The notes under the pieces: generated by a model
Seen by the model: only the letters and a program-made list of their open reading frames with translations
The model's database searches: none
What the model was told of the DNA's origin: nothing
Shown: positions 34,560 to 41,452 of the stretch, in pieces
Layout: each line of letters opens with the position of its first letter
How positions within the stretch are numbered: position 1 is the first letter of the stretch
Position numbers and translations under genes: made by a program
NCBI GenBank assembly: GCA_028877265.1
Contig: JAPPGX010000147.1
Location: forward strand, 1 to 41,452
Length of the DNA stretch: 41,452 nucleotides
DNA from: Acidobacteriota bacterium
GTDB lineage: Bacteria > Acidobacteriota > Vicinamibacteria > Marinacidobacterales > Marinacidobacteraceae
Direction of reading: 5' to 3'

Positions 34560-36131
34560 ATGGACGTGCTGACCGCGCAGCAGATGCGCGACGCGGACCG
34601 CCACACCATCGAGGAGGCCGGGGTTCCGGCGCGCGTCCTGATGGAAAACGCGGGGCGGGCGGTGGCCGACATCGTCGCGGAGTCGGGGACGGGCGGCCGG
34701 CGGATCCTCATCCTCTGCGGGCGGGGCGGCAACGGGGGCGACGGCCTGGTGGCGTTACGGGCGCTGGCGGCGCGCGGACTGCGGGGCACCGCCGTGCTGC
34801 TGGCCGATCCGGAACGACTCACCGGAGAGACGAAGGCGAACTACGAGACCGCGATGCAGCTTGCCCTCCATGTCGTGCCCTGCCCGGACGAAGCCACCTG
34901 GGAATGGGCGCTCCGGCAGACGGGCCCCGACGGCCTCGCCGCCCCGCGCCCCGGGGTCATCGTGGACGCGATCCTGGGGACGGGGAGTTCCGGCCCGCTC
35001 CGGGGGCTTGCCGCCCGGGTGATCGCCGACCTGGATCACGTCGGACGGTTCCGGGACGCGGTCCGGATCGCGGTGGACATCCCGACCGGCCTTTCCGCGG
35101 ATACGGGGACGGCGCCCGACCTCTGCTTTCGCGCCGATCTCACGGTGGCGCTCGCCGCGCCGAAGATCTGCCATTTCGTCTATCCGGCGAGCGCCGCCTG
35201 CGGGGAGATCCGGGTCGCGGAGATCGGGATCCCGCGCGTCTGGCTGAACGCCGGCACCGCGGGGGTCCGGACCAACGACGAACGCCGGGTGGCCCCTTTC
35301 TTCCCCGCGCGGGCGCCCGGCGTCCACAAGGGACAGCTCGGCCGACTGCTGCTCGTTGCGGGCTCCCGGCGCATGCCCGGCGCCGCGGCGCTCGCGGCGC
35401 AGGGCGCCCTGTCCGCGGGCGTCGGTCTGCTGACCGTTGCGGGCCCGGCCGACGGGCTGACGGAGCTGCCTCCGGAGGCGATGCGGCTGCCGCTGCCCGC
35501 GTCCGGCGAAGGGGAGATGTCCCTCGACGGGGTGCCGGAGATCGCGCGGTTCGCCGGCGATGCGATCGCGCTCGGGCCCGGCCTCGGCAGCGGCGAGGAG
35601 ACGAAGGAGGCGGTGCGCCGGATCGTCCTCACCACCTCGCTGCCGCTCGTGCTGGACGCCGACGGACTGAACGCCTGGGCCGAGAGGGCCTCGCGCCTCG
35701 CCCAGCGGCCCGGACTCGCGCTGACGCCCCATCCGGGCGAAGCCGCCCGGCTCCTCGGCCTGACCAGCGCGGAGGTTCAGGAGGACCGCCTGCGGGCGGC
35801 CCGGCGCCTCGCCCGGGAAACCGAAGCCGCGGTGGCCCTCAAGGGACCGGGGACGCTCATCGCCGACCCCCGCGGCGCCGTGTTCGTGAACCGTTCCGGC
35901 GGGCCCGAGCTCGCCGCGGGCGGCTCCGGGGACGTCCTCACGGGCGTGGTGGGAGCGCTGCTGGCCCGCCGCCTGGCCCCGCTGGAGGCGCTCTCAGCGA
36001 GCGTGTTCCTGCACGGACTCGCCGGGGGGGAAGCCCGCAAGAGCAGCGGGGAAGACGCGGTCACCGCATCCGGCGTGGCCGCCCACCTGGGCCGGGCGGT
36101 GCACCGGCTGCGCCGGGAGGTGTCTCCGTGA
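34560..36131 (+). CDS. nnr: Bifunctional NAD(P)H-hydrate epimerase/dehydratase
   Basis: A 523-residue fusion. The YjeF N-terminal epimerase domain (about residues 1-215) has VLMENAGRAVAD, ILCGRGGNGGDGLVALR and VDAILGTGSSGPLRG. The C-terminal ADP/ATP-dependent dehydratase domain has GPGLGSGEETKEAV, LVLDADGLNAWA, LTPHPGEAARLLG, ALKGPGTLIAD and AGGSGDVLTGVVGALLA. It repairs hydrated NADH and NADPH. The start at 34560 is preferred on promoter grounds; 34551 adds three residues. The stop overlaps tsaE as GTGA. The nnr-tsaE pair is common in bacteria. Confidence 0.93.
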   Translation: MDVLTAQQMRDADRHTIEEAGVPARVLMENAGRAVADIVAESGTGGRRILILCGRGGNGGDGLVALRALAARGLRGTAVLLADPERLTGETKANYETAMQLALHVVPCPDEATWEWALRQTGPDGLAAPRPGVIVDAILGTGSSGPLRGLAARVIADLDHVGRFRDAVRIAVDIPTGLSADTGTAPDLCFRADLTVALAAPKICHFVYPASAACGEIRVAEIGIPRVWLNAGTAGVRTNDERRVAPFFPARAPGVHKGQLGRLLLVAGSRRMPGAAALAAQGALSAGVGLLTVAGPADGLTELPPEAMRLPLPASGEGEMSLDGVPEIARFAGDAIALGPGLGSGEETKEAVRRIVLTTSLPLVLDADGLNAWAERASRLAQRPGLALTPHPGEAARLLGLTSAEVQEDRLRAARRLARETEAAVALKGPGTLIADPRGAVFVNRSGGPELAAGGSGDVLTGVVGALLARRLAPLEALSASVFLHGLAGGEARKSSGEDAVTASGVAAHLGRAVHRLRREVSP

Positions 36132-36583
36132 CGGCCGCCCCGGCAGCGGCGGACTCCGTCGCCAGCCGCAGCCCGGAGGACACGCTCGAAGCGGGGGCCC
36201 GCCTCGCGGCCCGCGAACCCGCTTGCCGGGCTTTCTATCTCGAGGGGGATCTGGGCGCCGGGAAGACGGTCTTCGCGAAGGGGCTCGCGCGGCACTACGG
36301 CGTGGACCCCCGGCAGGTCACGAGTCCGACCTTCGCTCTGGTGTCACGCTACGGAGAGGGAGCGCGTCCGGTGTACCACCTGGACCTTTACCGGATCGAG
36401 CACGCCGCGGAACTCCGCGAACTGGGCCTCGAGGAGATGGAGGAGGAAGACGCGGTGGTGATCGTCGAATGGCCGGAGCGGCTCGGACCCTACCGGCGCG
36501 CGGACGCCACGCGGGTGCGTCTGCTTCGGGAAGCGGACGGGGCCCGCCGCATCGAGATTCGGGTTGGGGCGGAGGGTCGATGA
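36128..36583 (+). CDS. tsaE: tRNA threonylcarbamoyladenosine ATPase TsaE
   Basis: A 151-residue ATPase of the TsaE (YjeE) family, needed with TsaB and TsaD for t6A modification of tRNAs that read ANN codons. Motifs are the Walker A EGDLGAGKTVFAKGLA, then TSPTFALVSRY, YHLDLYRI and VIVEWPERLG. The GTG start (36128) overlaps the nnr stop and its TGA overlaps the next ATG as ATGA, so the three genes are translationally coupled. Confidence 0.93.
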   Translation: MTAAPAAADSVASRSPEDTLEAGARLAAREPACRAFYLEGDLGAGKTVFAKGLARHYGVDPRQVTSPTFALVSRYGEGARPVYHLDLYRIEHAAELRELGLEEMEEEDAVVIVEWPERLGPYRRADATRVRLLREADGARRIEIRVGAEGR

Positions 36584-37962
36584 ACGTCTGGCCGGTTCGC
36601 CTCGGGGCGGCGGCGCTGGCCGCGCTCACCGCGGCCGCGTGCGGCGATTCGGGGCCGCAGGTTCCCACGGAGCGGTCCAACCTGGTCCTGGTCACGGTCT
36701 CCTCGCTGCGCGCCGATCATCTCGGGATCTACGGCTATCCGCGCAACATCAGTCCGAACCTCGACCTGTTCGGCGCGTCGGGAGCGGTGTTCCTCGAAGC
36801 GTTGACCCCCTGGCCCGAGACCGGGCGGGCGGCGGCGGCGCTGCTCACCGGGGTGGATCCGAGCCGGAGCGCCCGGGGGGAGCCCGCGCGGCTGCTCGAC
36901 GGCGCCACCCTCGCGGCCCGGCTGCGCGAGCACGGCTACCGGACCCTCGCCGCGGTCAGTCATCCCGCGCTCGCCGCCGAACTCGGCTTCGGGAGCGGTT
37001 TCGACGAGTTCCGCGAGCACTGGGGAGACGCGGCCGCCGCCACCGATCGTGTGCGGGACTTCGGGATCGAGGCGCTGGGAGCCGCCGCCGAAGACAGCCC
37101 CGTGTTCCTCTGGCTCCACTTCGCCGCGCCCGCCCGGCCGCACGAGCCGCCGGAGGAGGACTTGAACGCCGTCCGCAGCGACACGATGACCCCCGCCGGC
37201 CCGCGGTTCCGCGGCGGGCCCCAGCCGACCGCGGCCGTCGCCCCCGGCGCCGGCTACGGGGAGCTGGCGGATGCCTACGACGCCTCCATCCGGTCGGTGG
37301 ACCGGGCGGCCGGCGCCGTGCTCGGGAGCGTGGCGTCCGGTCCGCTGCGAGGCCGGACGCTGTTCGTGGTGGCCGGGTTGTACGGCGAGTCGCTCGGGGA
37401 ACACGGCCCCCCGTTCGAGGCCCCGCGCACCCTGTTCCGGGAGACGCTCGAGGTCCCGCTGCTGGTCGGCTGGCCCGGCGGGGACGGGACGCGGGTCCCG
37501 ACCGAGACGCGTTTCGGATCGGCGGTGGGCCTCGCCGACGTCGGCCCCACCGCCCTCGAGCTGATCGGGGTGCCGCTCCCGGAAACGCTGCCGATGGGGA
37601 CCGTCGGCAAGTCGCTGATCCCGGCGCTGCTCGGGGACGACCCGCGCCCCCACCGGCGCCTCTACGCGCAGTCCGAACGCGGGCTCTTCGGCGTCTATGA
37701 CGGCCGGCTGCGGATGCTGCGCATTCCGATTCCCGGCCAGGAGGCACCCCTGTTCGCGCTGTTCAACCTCGTCCGGGATCCCAACGAGGCCGAAAACGTC
37801 TACGAGCAGGCGCGGTTTTCGATGGAGCCCCTGAAGGCGCAACTGGAGACGCGGCGGATCCAGACGGTGGCGTGGCAGCAGGACAACGAGGGCGCCAGCG
37901 CTGCGGATCCGGACGTGTCACCGGAACTCGACGAGGCGCTTAAGGCGCGCGGCTACCGCTGA
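36580..37962 (+). CDS. Sulfatase-fold lipoprotein with degenerate active site
   Basis: A 460-residue protein of the alkaline phosphatase/sulfatase superfamily. A lipoprotein signal ends TAAAC (Cys21). The fold is clear from SSLRADHLGIYGYPRNISPN, ALLTGVDPSRSARG, LREHGYRTLAAVSHPA, FGSGFDEFREHW and GESLGEHG. Several catalytic positions are changed. The metal-ligand Asp in the usual TIDTLRADHL is Ser41, the DHGE motif reads LYGE (267-270), and the nucleophile region reads PWPETGRAAAALLTG without the usual Cys, Ser or Thr at the expected place. The histidine expected after GEHG is also missing. It is probably a non-catalytic binding protein on the periplasmic side. Fused by overlap to the nnr-tsaE operon. 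Confidence 0.85.
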   Translation: MNVWPVRLGAAALAALTAAACGDSGPQVPTERSNLVLVTVSSLRADHLGIYGYPRNISPNLDLFGASGAVFLEALTPWPETGRAAAALLTGVDPSRSARGEPARLLDGATLAARLREHGYRTLAAVSHPALAAELGFGSGFDEFREHWGDAAAATDRVRDFGIEALGAAAEDSPVFLWLHFAAPARPHEPPEEDLNAVRSDTMTPAGPRFRGGPQPTAAVAPGAGYGELADAYDASIRSVDRAAGAVLGSVASGPLRGRTLFVVAGLYGESLGEHGPPFEAPRTLFRETLEVPLLVGWPGGDGTRVPTETRFGSAVGLADVGPTALELIGVPLPETLPMGTVGKSLIPALLGDDPRPHRRLYAQSERGLFGVYDGRLRMLRIPIPGQEAPLFALFNLVRDPNEAENVYEQARFSMEPLKAQLETRRIQTVAWQQDNEGASAADPDVSPELDEALKARGYR

Positions 37963-38040
37963 GGGGTCGGGCGCTCCGAGGCTACGGGCCGCGCCGGTAG
38001 CCGGTCGACGGGAACGCAGTTTCGCGGCCCCGGGGGCCCG

Positions 38041-38073
38041 CAGTGCCGGCTGAAGCCGGCGTTCCAAGCCGGC
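38041..38073. repeat. Dispersed copy of the palindromic repeat head
   Basis: The reverse complement of 38041-38066 closely matches the head of the 122-bp repeat at 32417 (TTGGARCGCCGGCTTC then AGCCGGCA). Here GCCGGC occurs at 38045-38050, 38055-38060 and 38068-38073. It lies just downstream of the sulfatase-like gene. The rest of 37963-38204 holds a 6-bp stem (37980-37985 with 37997-38002) and no gene. Confidence 0.75.
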
Positions 38074-38204
38074 CGTGTTCCCTGCTGATCAGCGGTACGC
38101 AGTTGCCCAGTCCTGCGGTCCGTTGTTGAGACGCCGTAGAGTATTGATTTAGGCACCATTGCGTGCTACCTCAAACTCGAGGTTACCCGTGCTCAGGAGG
38201 TTAT

Positions 38205-38831
38205 ATGACTGAATCGGCGGCGTTGAAGGCAGGCTACTTACTGCTGTGGGGTTTAATCCTGTTGCCGGTTGGCGGACGTTCCGCCTTAGCTCAGGACGCC
38301 GAGTCGCAACCGCCATTCGACTTGGTCGAGATCGAAATGATGGAGCAGGGAGTAAGAGAGGGCATCGTCGCCTTTCAGAACCTAGTGTGCCAACCTGATT
38401 TCCGAGGCCGAATGTGGGAACAACCCCTCGTCCAATCGCGAGTTGTCCGCCAACAGGCGTTTGCGCTGATGGCCCGCGATTTTCCGCCCTACGTTGAGAT
38501 GTCCGCGGCCCTTGAGGCGTATCTGCCAGGGATCGCAGGCACGATTGCCGTTCTCGAACAAATCCGAGCGGATTCCGAGATGGAGCATTGGGATTGGCCG
38601 CGCCAGGCGTTCGGCGAAATGCCTCCGGATGAAGCTGCGGATCTGTTGACGGCCCTAGGCGCAGGCCGACCGTTTCGCATCGGCAGCCTCTTCCTCGAGT
38701 ACCAGAGCATCATGAACACGGCCCGTGAGGAGCGAACTCCCGAACAGGTCTACCGGCTCCGCCTGCTACTGCCGCTCGTGAAGCAATTGCTCACGGGTCT
38801 TGAAGGGGAAGACCAGGAGGCTCAGGAATAG
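38205..38831 (+). CDS. Secreted protein of unknown function
   Basis: About 208 residues from ATG 38205, behind CAGGAGG four bases upstream. A Sec signal peptide spans about residues 1-30 (LLLWGLILLPVGGRSALA, cleavage before QD). The mature protein is predicted mainly helical and acidic, with a single Cys in FQNLVCQPDF. I recognise no family. Base composition is visibly lower in GC than the neighbouring operon, suggesting later acquisition. The following gene begins 38 bp downstream on the same strand, so the two are probably co-transcribed. Confidence 0.7.
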   Translation: MTESAALKAGYLLLWGLILLPVGGRSALAQDAESQPPFDLVEIEMMEQGVREGIVAFQNLVCQPDFRGRMWEQPLVQSRVVRQQAFALMARDFPPYVEMSAALEAYLPGIAGTIAVLEQIRADSEMEHWDWPRQAFGEMPPDEAADLLTALGAGRPFRIGSLFLEYQSIMNTAREERTPEQVYRLRLLLPLVKQLLTGLEGEDQEAQE

Positions 38832-38869
38832 GTCTCGCTTCCTCTTCCGTCCGTAGCCGAATCCGCGTC

Positions 38870-39580
38870 GTGACGCCTGCAGGCCTCTATCTCGGGTATG
38901 ACCCCGGCGGTGCAAACAAGCACGGTGTCGCCGCGGTGGAAGTGGCACGAGAGGGAACGATCCGGCGTGTGAAGTCGAGCGTTGTCAAGGATGCCGGAGC
39001 CGCGCTGCAATGGCTTCTCGCGTGGCCTAACGCGCGGGCTCTTGGGATCGATACCCTGCTCGCTTGGTCCTTGAGAGGGAAGCGCTGCTGCGATGAGACG
39101 TTGCGCGAAGCGTACGGGGCGGCGACCGTTATCCAGCAGAACAGCCTCTTCAGCGCCATGACGCTCAACGGGATCATGGTCGCCAATCGGTTCCGCCGTT
39201 GCCGGGACGAAACACGCCTTGTTGAAAGCCATCCCAAGCTGCTGATGAGACTTCTCTGTTCCAGGAAGTGTGCAGGCCAGACGTTGGATCCCGGCGAGAT
39301 AAGTGTCGTCTGTCACTACGGCAGACTACTGGCAAGAACCGACTGTGACGGCGTTGAGGATCACGCGGCAGACGCCCTCGTCGCGGCTTGGTGTGCCTCT
39401 CGCCGAGAGACTTGGCCGGTGCCAAACCTCTATGTGAGTTATCCAGAACGTTGCGGGTACTACTATCCGGCGGGACTAGGAGTCAGCTACCCTTGGATAG
39501 AGATTCCGGGCACTCCGAGTTGGGCGGCCGATTTGTCGAGTCATCAGGATTTCGTGGCCGCTACGAGTGAACTCTGCTAA
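38870..39580 (+). CDS. DUF429-like predicted RNase H-fold protein
   Basis: A 236-residue protein from GTG 38870, with no clear Shine-Dalgarno. Acidic positions are arranged as in RNase H-fold DUF429 proteins: Asp11 in LGYDPGGANKHGV, Asp61 in ALGIDTLLAW, Glu119 in LVESHPKLL and Asp164/Asp168 in VEDHAADALVAAW. The ending (PNLYVSYPERCGYYYPAGLG) is rich in Tyr and Pro and not typical. Function is unknown; a nuclease or nucleotide-related activity is possible. It probably shares a transcript with the secreted protein gene upstream. A DUF429-like assignment is based on motif reading only. Confidence 0.6.
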   Translation: MTPAGLYLGYDPGGANKHGVAAVEVAREGTIRRVKSSVVKDAGAALQWLLAWPNARALGIDTLLAWSLRGKRCCDETLREAYGAATVIQQNSLFSAMTLNGIMVANRFRRCRDETRLVESHPKLLMRLLCSRKCAGQTLDPGEISVVCHYGRLLARTDCDGVEDHAADALVAAWCASRRETWPVPNLYVSYPERCGYYYPAGLGVSYPWIEIPGTPSWAADLSSHQDFVAATSELC

Positions 39581-39802
39581 CGGGAACGGCCGCGGACGGG
39601 CCGATTGCAGGGCCGTGTTGCGCCGTGGCCGGGACCGGTCCAATCTCGAAGCCAACAGTCGGTCCGACACCGGCACGCGCCACCGTCCTTTCGACCGAGG
39701 TGGCAACCTCGCGCAACGACCACTCGAACGCCCCGAGGTTGGCCGACCGTTGAGGCCTCGCAAAGACCGACAAAACCCCGTTCCTCCACGTCGATCTCCC
39801 AC

Positions 39803-40222
39803 TTACGCGCGGGAACCGACGGAGCGCGATTTCCCCGTCGATTCTTCGTCAGTCGGTCGCCACTCCTTGAACTTCGCCAGTTCATCCGTGACGGCCTCGA
39901 CCACCCAGGCGATCACCGCCGCATCGTCCACGAGCCCAAATGCCGGAATGAAGTCTGGAACGAGATCGGTTGGCACCAGGAAATACACAACCGCTCCGAC
40001 GATAAGTACCAGGTTGGCATTGGAGACATTGGTGTACTTGCCCCCCACCCATGCCTGCATCAGGTGGAGCATGGTCTTCAGTTCCGCAAGTACGCGCTTG
40101 AGACTATGCGCGGTCCGCGCGGATTCCTGCTTTCGCTGTGCCTTTTCGATGACAGACCGTAGCTTGCGCGGAGACTCGACGAGGCGCCGGGCACGGGCAT
40201 GTGCAAAGCGGGGCAGTTTCAT
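39803..40222 (-). CDS. YkvA/DUF1232-family membrane protein
   Basis: A 139-residue protein. The YkvA core is VVYFLVPTDLVPDFIPAFG followed by LVDDAAVIAWVVEAV, one or two short membrane-associated helices. The N-terminal half is basic and helical (RKLRSVIEKAQRKQES). The biological role of the family is unknown. The start is ATG 40222, with GGAGAA-like weak sites upstream. It is an isolated gene; 222 bp downstream (39581-39802) and 285 bp upstream (40223-40507) hold no gene that I can support. Confidence 0.83.
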   Translation of the reverse strand: MKLPRFAHARARRLVESPRKLRSVIEKAQRKQESARTAHSLKRVLAELKTMLHLMQAWVGGKYTNVSNANLVLIVGAVVYFLVPTDLVPDFIPAFGLVDDAAVIAWVVEAVTDELAKFKEWRPTDEESTGKSRSVGSRA

Positions 40223-40507
40223 GGAGAAGGCTCGGTCCTATTCGTTTCGAGGTGCGACATTCAGTTCACACGCGATCCCGGAAACGGTGGAAGGCCATGA
40301 AAAGACGGCTCCGGTCAGTAACGCGCTCCAGGCCGCCATGAGCGTCCGCTACAGCTCGAACCCGTCCATCCCCAGTACGCGGTCTTGATTCTGTTCGTCG
40401 CGCCGACATCAGGGCCAGGTCGCGGACGCTGAGTGCGGATGCAGAATGCTGGCCCTGCCCGTCCACTCGTTAAACGACTGCGAACAAAAGCGAATAGCAA
40501 ACGGCGC

Positions 40508-40945
40508 TTACTTCGGGAACTGGAAAAGGTCGGCGGCGATGTAGTAGCAGTCGAAAGGATCGGCGTCTGGTTCCGAGGCCGGGCGCACGCAAATCGCCTC
40601 CCACAGTGCGAGCGGAGGCAACGCGTCAGTCGGACGCGCGTTCATGTAGAACCAGCCCGGTTTCTGTCGGACTACCTGTTCACCAGCCGCAAAACGCCGG
40701 CACGAGCCCTCCGCGATCCCGCGACGGAAAAGTAGTTGGGCACGCTCCTGATTGCCCTCTGTCAGCGCCGTGTAGCCATCCTCAAAGAGGCGCACGCCAT
40801 TCACATGTTCGCCATTCGGACCATAGTAGCCGGTGCGACAGCCCACCGAGTCAATGAGCGCAGTCCCGACGGCGCCATCGGGCGGCCAATCGTTGAATCG
40901 AGCGCCTTGTAAGAGCGCGAGCGCGACACCGATCCAAACAATCAT
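40508..40945 (-). CDS. Small secreted protein of unknown function with TPR-like helix pair
   Basis: A 145-residue protein from ATG 40945, with GGAGG six bases upstream. The N-terminal hydrophobic run (MIVWIGVALALLQG) is a probable signal peptide or anchor. Four cysteines (36, 82, 119, 133) could form two disulfides in the periplasm. DGYTALTEGNQERAQLLFRR resembles one TPR unit. I recognise no family. Lower GC than the core operons, and located near the contig end. Confidence 0.6.
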   Translation of the reverse strand: MIVWIGVALALLQGARFNDWPPDGAVGTALIDSVGCRTGYYGPNGEHVNGVRLFEDGYTALTEGNQERAQLLFRRGIAEGSCRRFAAGEQVVRQKPGWFYMNARPTDALPPLALWEAICVRPASEPDADPFDCYYIAADLFQFPK

Positions 40946-41339
40946 GCAATCCTCCAGGCGCGCACCATCTTCGCGTTGCGCCGATCTGATGCGCGCAGGC
41001 CGCAGCTGATCACGGCAGCCGAGACTACATCAATCCGGCCGGAGTGCTTGCCCTCGTGGAGTGGCGGATGCCCGCTCGGCGCCAAATGTCCCGGCCCGAG
41101 CGGTGCAGTCCTCAGGTTCCAAGGACGTGCACTTTCCGGTCGCCATCGACAGCGAACAGAGTTCGCTGCCATCTGTTTTTGTGCGAATCCTGGCGGCGGT
41201 ATCTCCCGCACCCGGAGCGAGGCGCGATCCAAGGAGGTGCGCCTTACCCTCTGCGGCCTTCGACCACCGTGTCAGTCTGGAATCGGGATCGGGCGTGCCA
41301 AGCCGAGCCCGCCAACGGGGCGATGGGACGTTACGACGT
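40946..41339. other. Gene-free stretch with a repeat copy
   Basis: No convincing coding region on either strand; the frames present lack ribosome sites and homology. The one recognisable element is the palindrome at 41148-41180. Confidence 0.5.
41148..41180 (+). repeat. Palindromic repeat copy B
   Basis: GACAGCGAAC (41148-41157) pairs with GTTCGCTGCC (41161-41170) with one mismatch and a 3-nt loop, then ATCTG and five T residues. It matches the reverse complement of 2541-2573 in stem, loop position and T-run spacing, at 21 of 23 core bases. Confidence 0.7.
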
Positions 41340-41452
41340 GGGCGGGGCGGGGCGCCGCGCCGGGCGGGGGGGGGCCGGGGGGCCCCGGCCCCGGGCCGCC
41401 GGGGGGGGTTAAACCCGTGGCAGAGCAGCGGGGCGGGGGGGCGCGGGGGTTT
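41340..41452. other. G/C-homopolymer-rich low-complexity end, probable assembly artefact
   Basis: The last 113 bases are dominated by G runs of up to eight or nine and contain no gene. The sharp change in composition at the contig edge looks like low-quality or misassembled sequence rather than biology. Confidence 0.6.

Noticed and set aside
39567..40388. A 273-codon plus-strand frame opposite the YkvA gene
   Set aside because: The minus strand carries the recognisable DUF1232 protein; this frame has shadow-like Arg/Ser/Pro composition and no start site.
40942..41232. A 96-codon minus-strand frame upstream of the small secreted protein
   Set aside because: It covers the palindromic repeat, has no homology, and the Shine-Dalgarno inside it belongs to the next gene.

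Overview
This window is high-GC DNA (about 70% G+C by eye in most genes) from a Gram-negative, rod-shaped bacterium. An outer membrane is implied by two beta-barrel proteins, three predicted lipoproteins, a periplasmic HtrA-type protease and a PpiD-like foldase. Rod shape is implied by a complete mreBCD-mrdA-rodA set. GatCA indicates the indirect route to Gln-tRNA and/or Asn-tRNA. The gene set and the GC- and proline-rich style would suit an Acidobacteriota-like genome, but that is a guess with low confidence.

Layout. 1-4091 (minus strand): agmatine deiminase (apparently a lipoprotein), an NhaC-family antiporter, N-carbamoylputrescine amidase and the first 33 codons of a YhhQ/VUT-type transporter. 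This is an agmatine-to-putrescine cluster, with several strong hairpins after the deiminase gene. 4138-5861 (plus): gatC-gatA. 5858-11051 (minus): tRNA-Val, thrS, infC (AUC start), rpmI, rplT, a coiled-coil protein, zapA and thiL. 11197-14367 (plus): a GspE/PilB ATPase whose frame runs on for about 1.3 kb antisense to a Na/Pi cotransporter gene. 14467-17818: an HtrA protease (minus) and two tandem paralogous beta-barrel genes (plus). 17822-26138 (minus): an eight-gene unit mreB-mreC-mreD-mrdA-rodA-rng-(RsbW-like kinase)-(IMPase family). 26306-32290 (plus): a six-gene unit ppiD-like, STAS antagonist, moeA, moaC, larE, zinc-ribbon metallo-beta-lactamase-fold hydrolase. 32291-32587: 122-bp tandem repeats. 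32639-34506: tatA, a GIY-YIG protein and an ornithine cyclodeaminase-family gene. 34560-37962 (plus): nnr-tsaE-sulfatase-like lipoprotein. 37963-41452: a lower-GC accessory stretch with a secreted protein, a DUF429/RNase H-like protein, a YkvA protein and a small secreted protein. It ends in G-rich low-complexity sequence that looks like a contig-end artefact.

How the genes work together. The mreB and ppiD operons diverge from one 167-bp intergenic region. One carries an RsbW-type anti-sigma kinase and the other a STAS anti-sigma antagonist, so they may form a partner-switching pair tied to cell shape and envelope folding. Several transcription-unit starts have a -10-like hexamer 6-8 nt before the start codon, which suggests leaderless mRNAs. 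The oddest protein is the sulfatase-fold lipoprotein, which has lost the metal-ligand and nucleophile positions I could align from memory.

No complete, clearly new defence or mobile system is visible. The best leads are the pseudo-sulfatase, the split partner switch, the exported agmatine deiminase, larE inside a molybdenum-cofactor operon, the dispersed palindromic repeats, and the secreted protein/DUF429-like pair.
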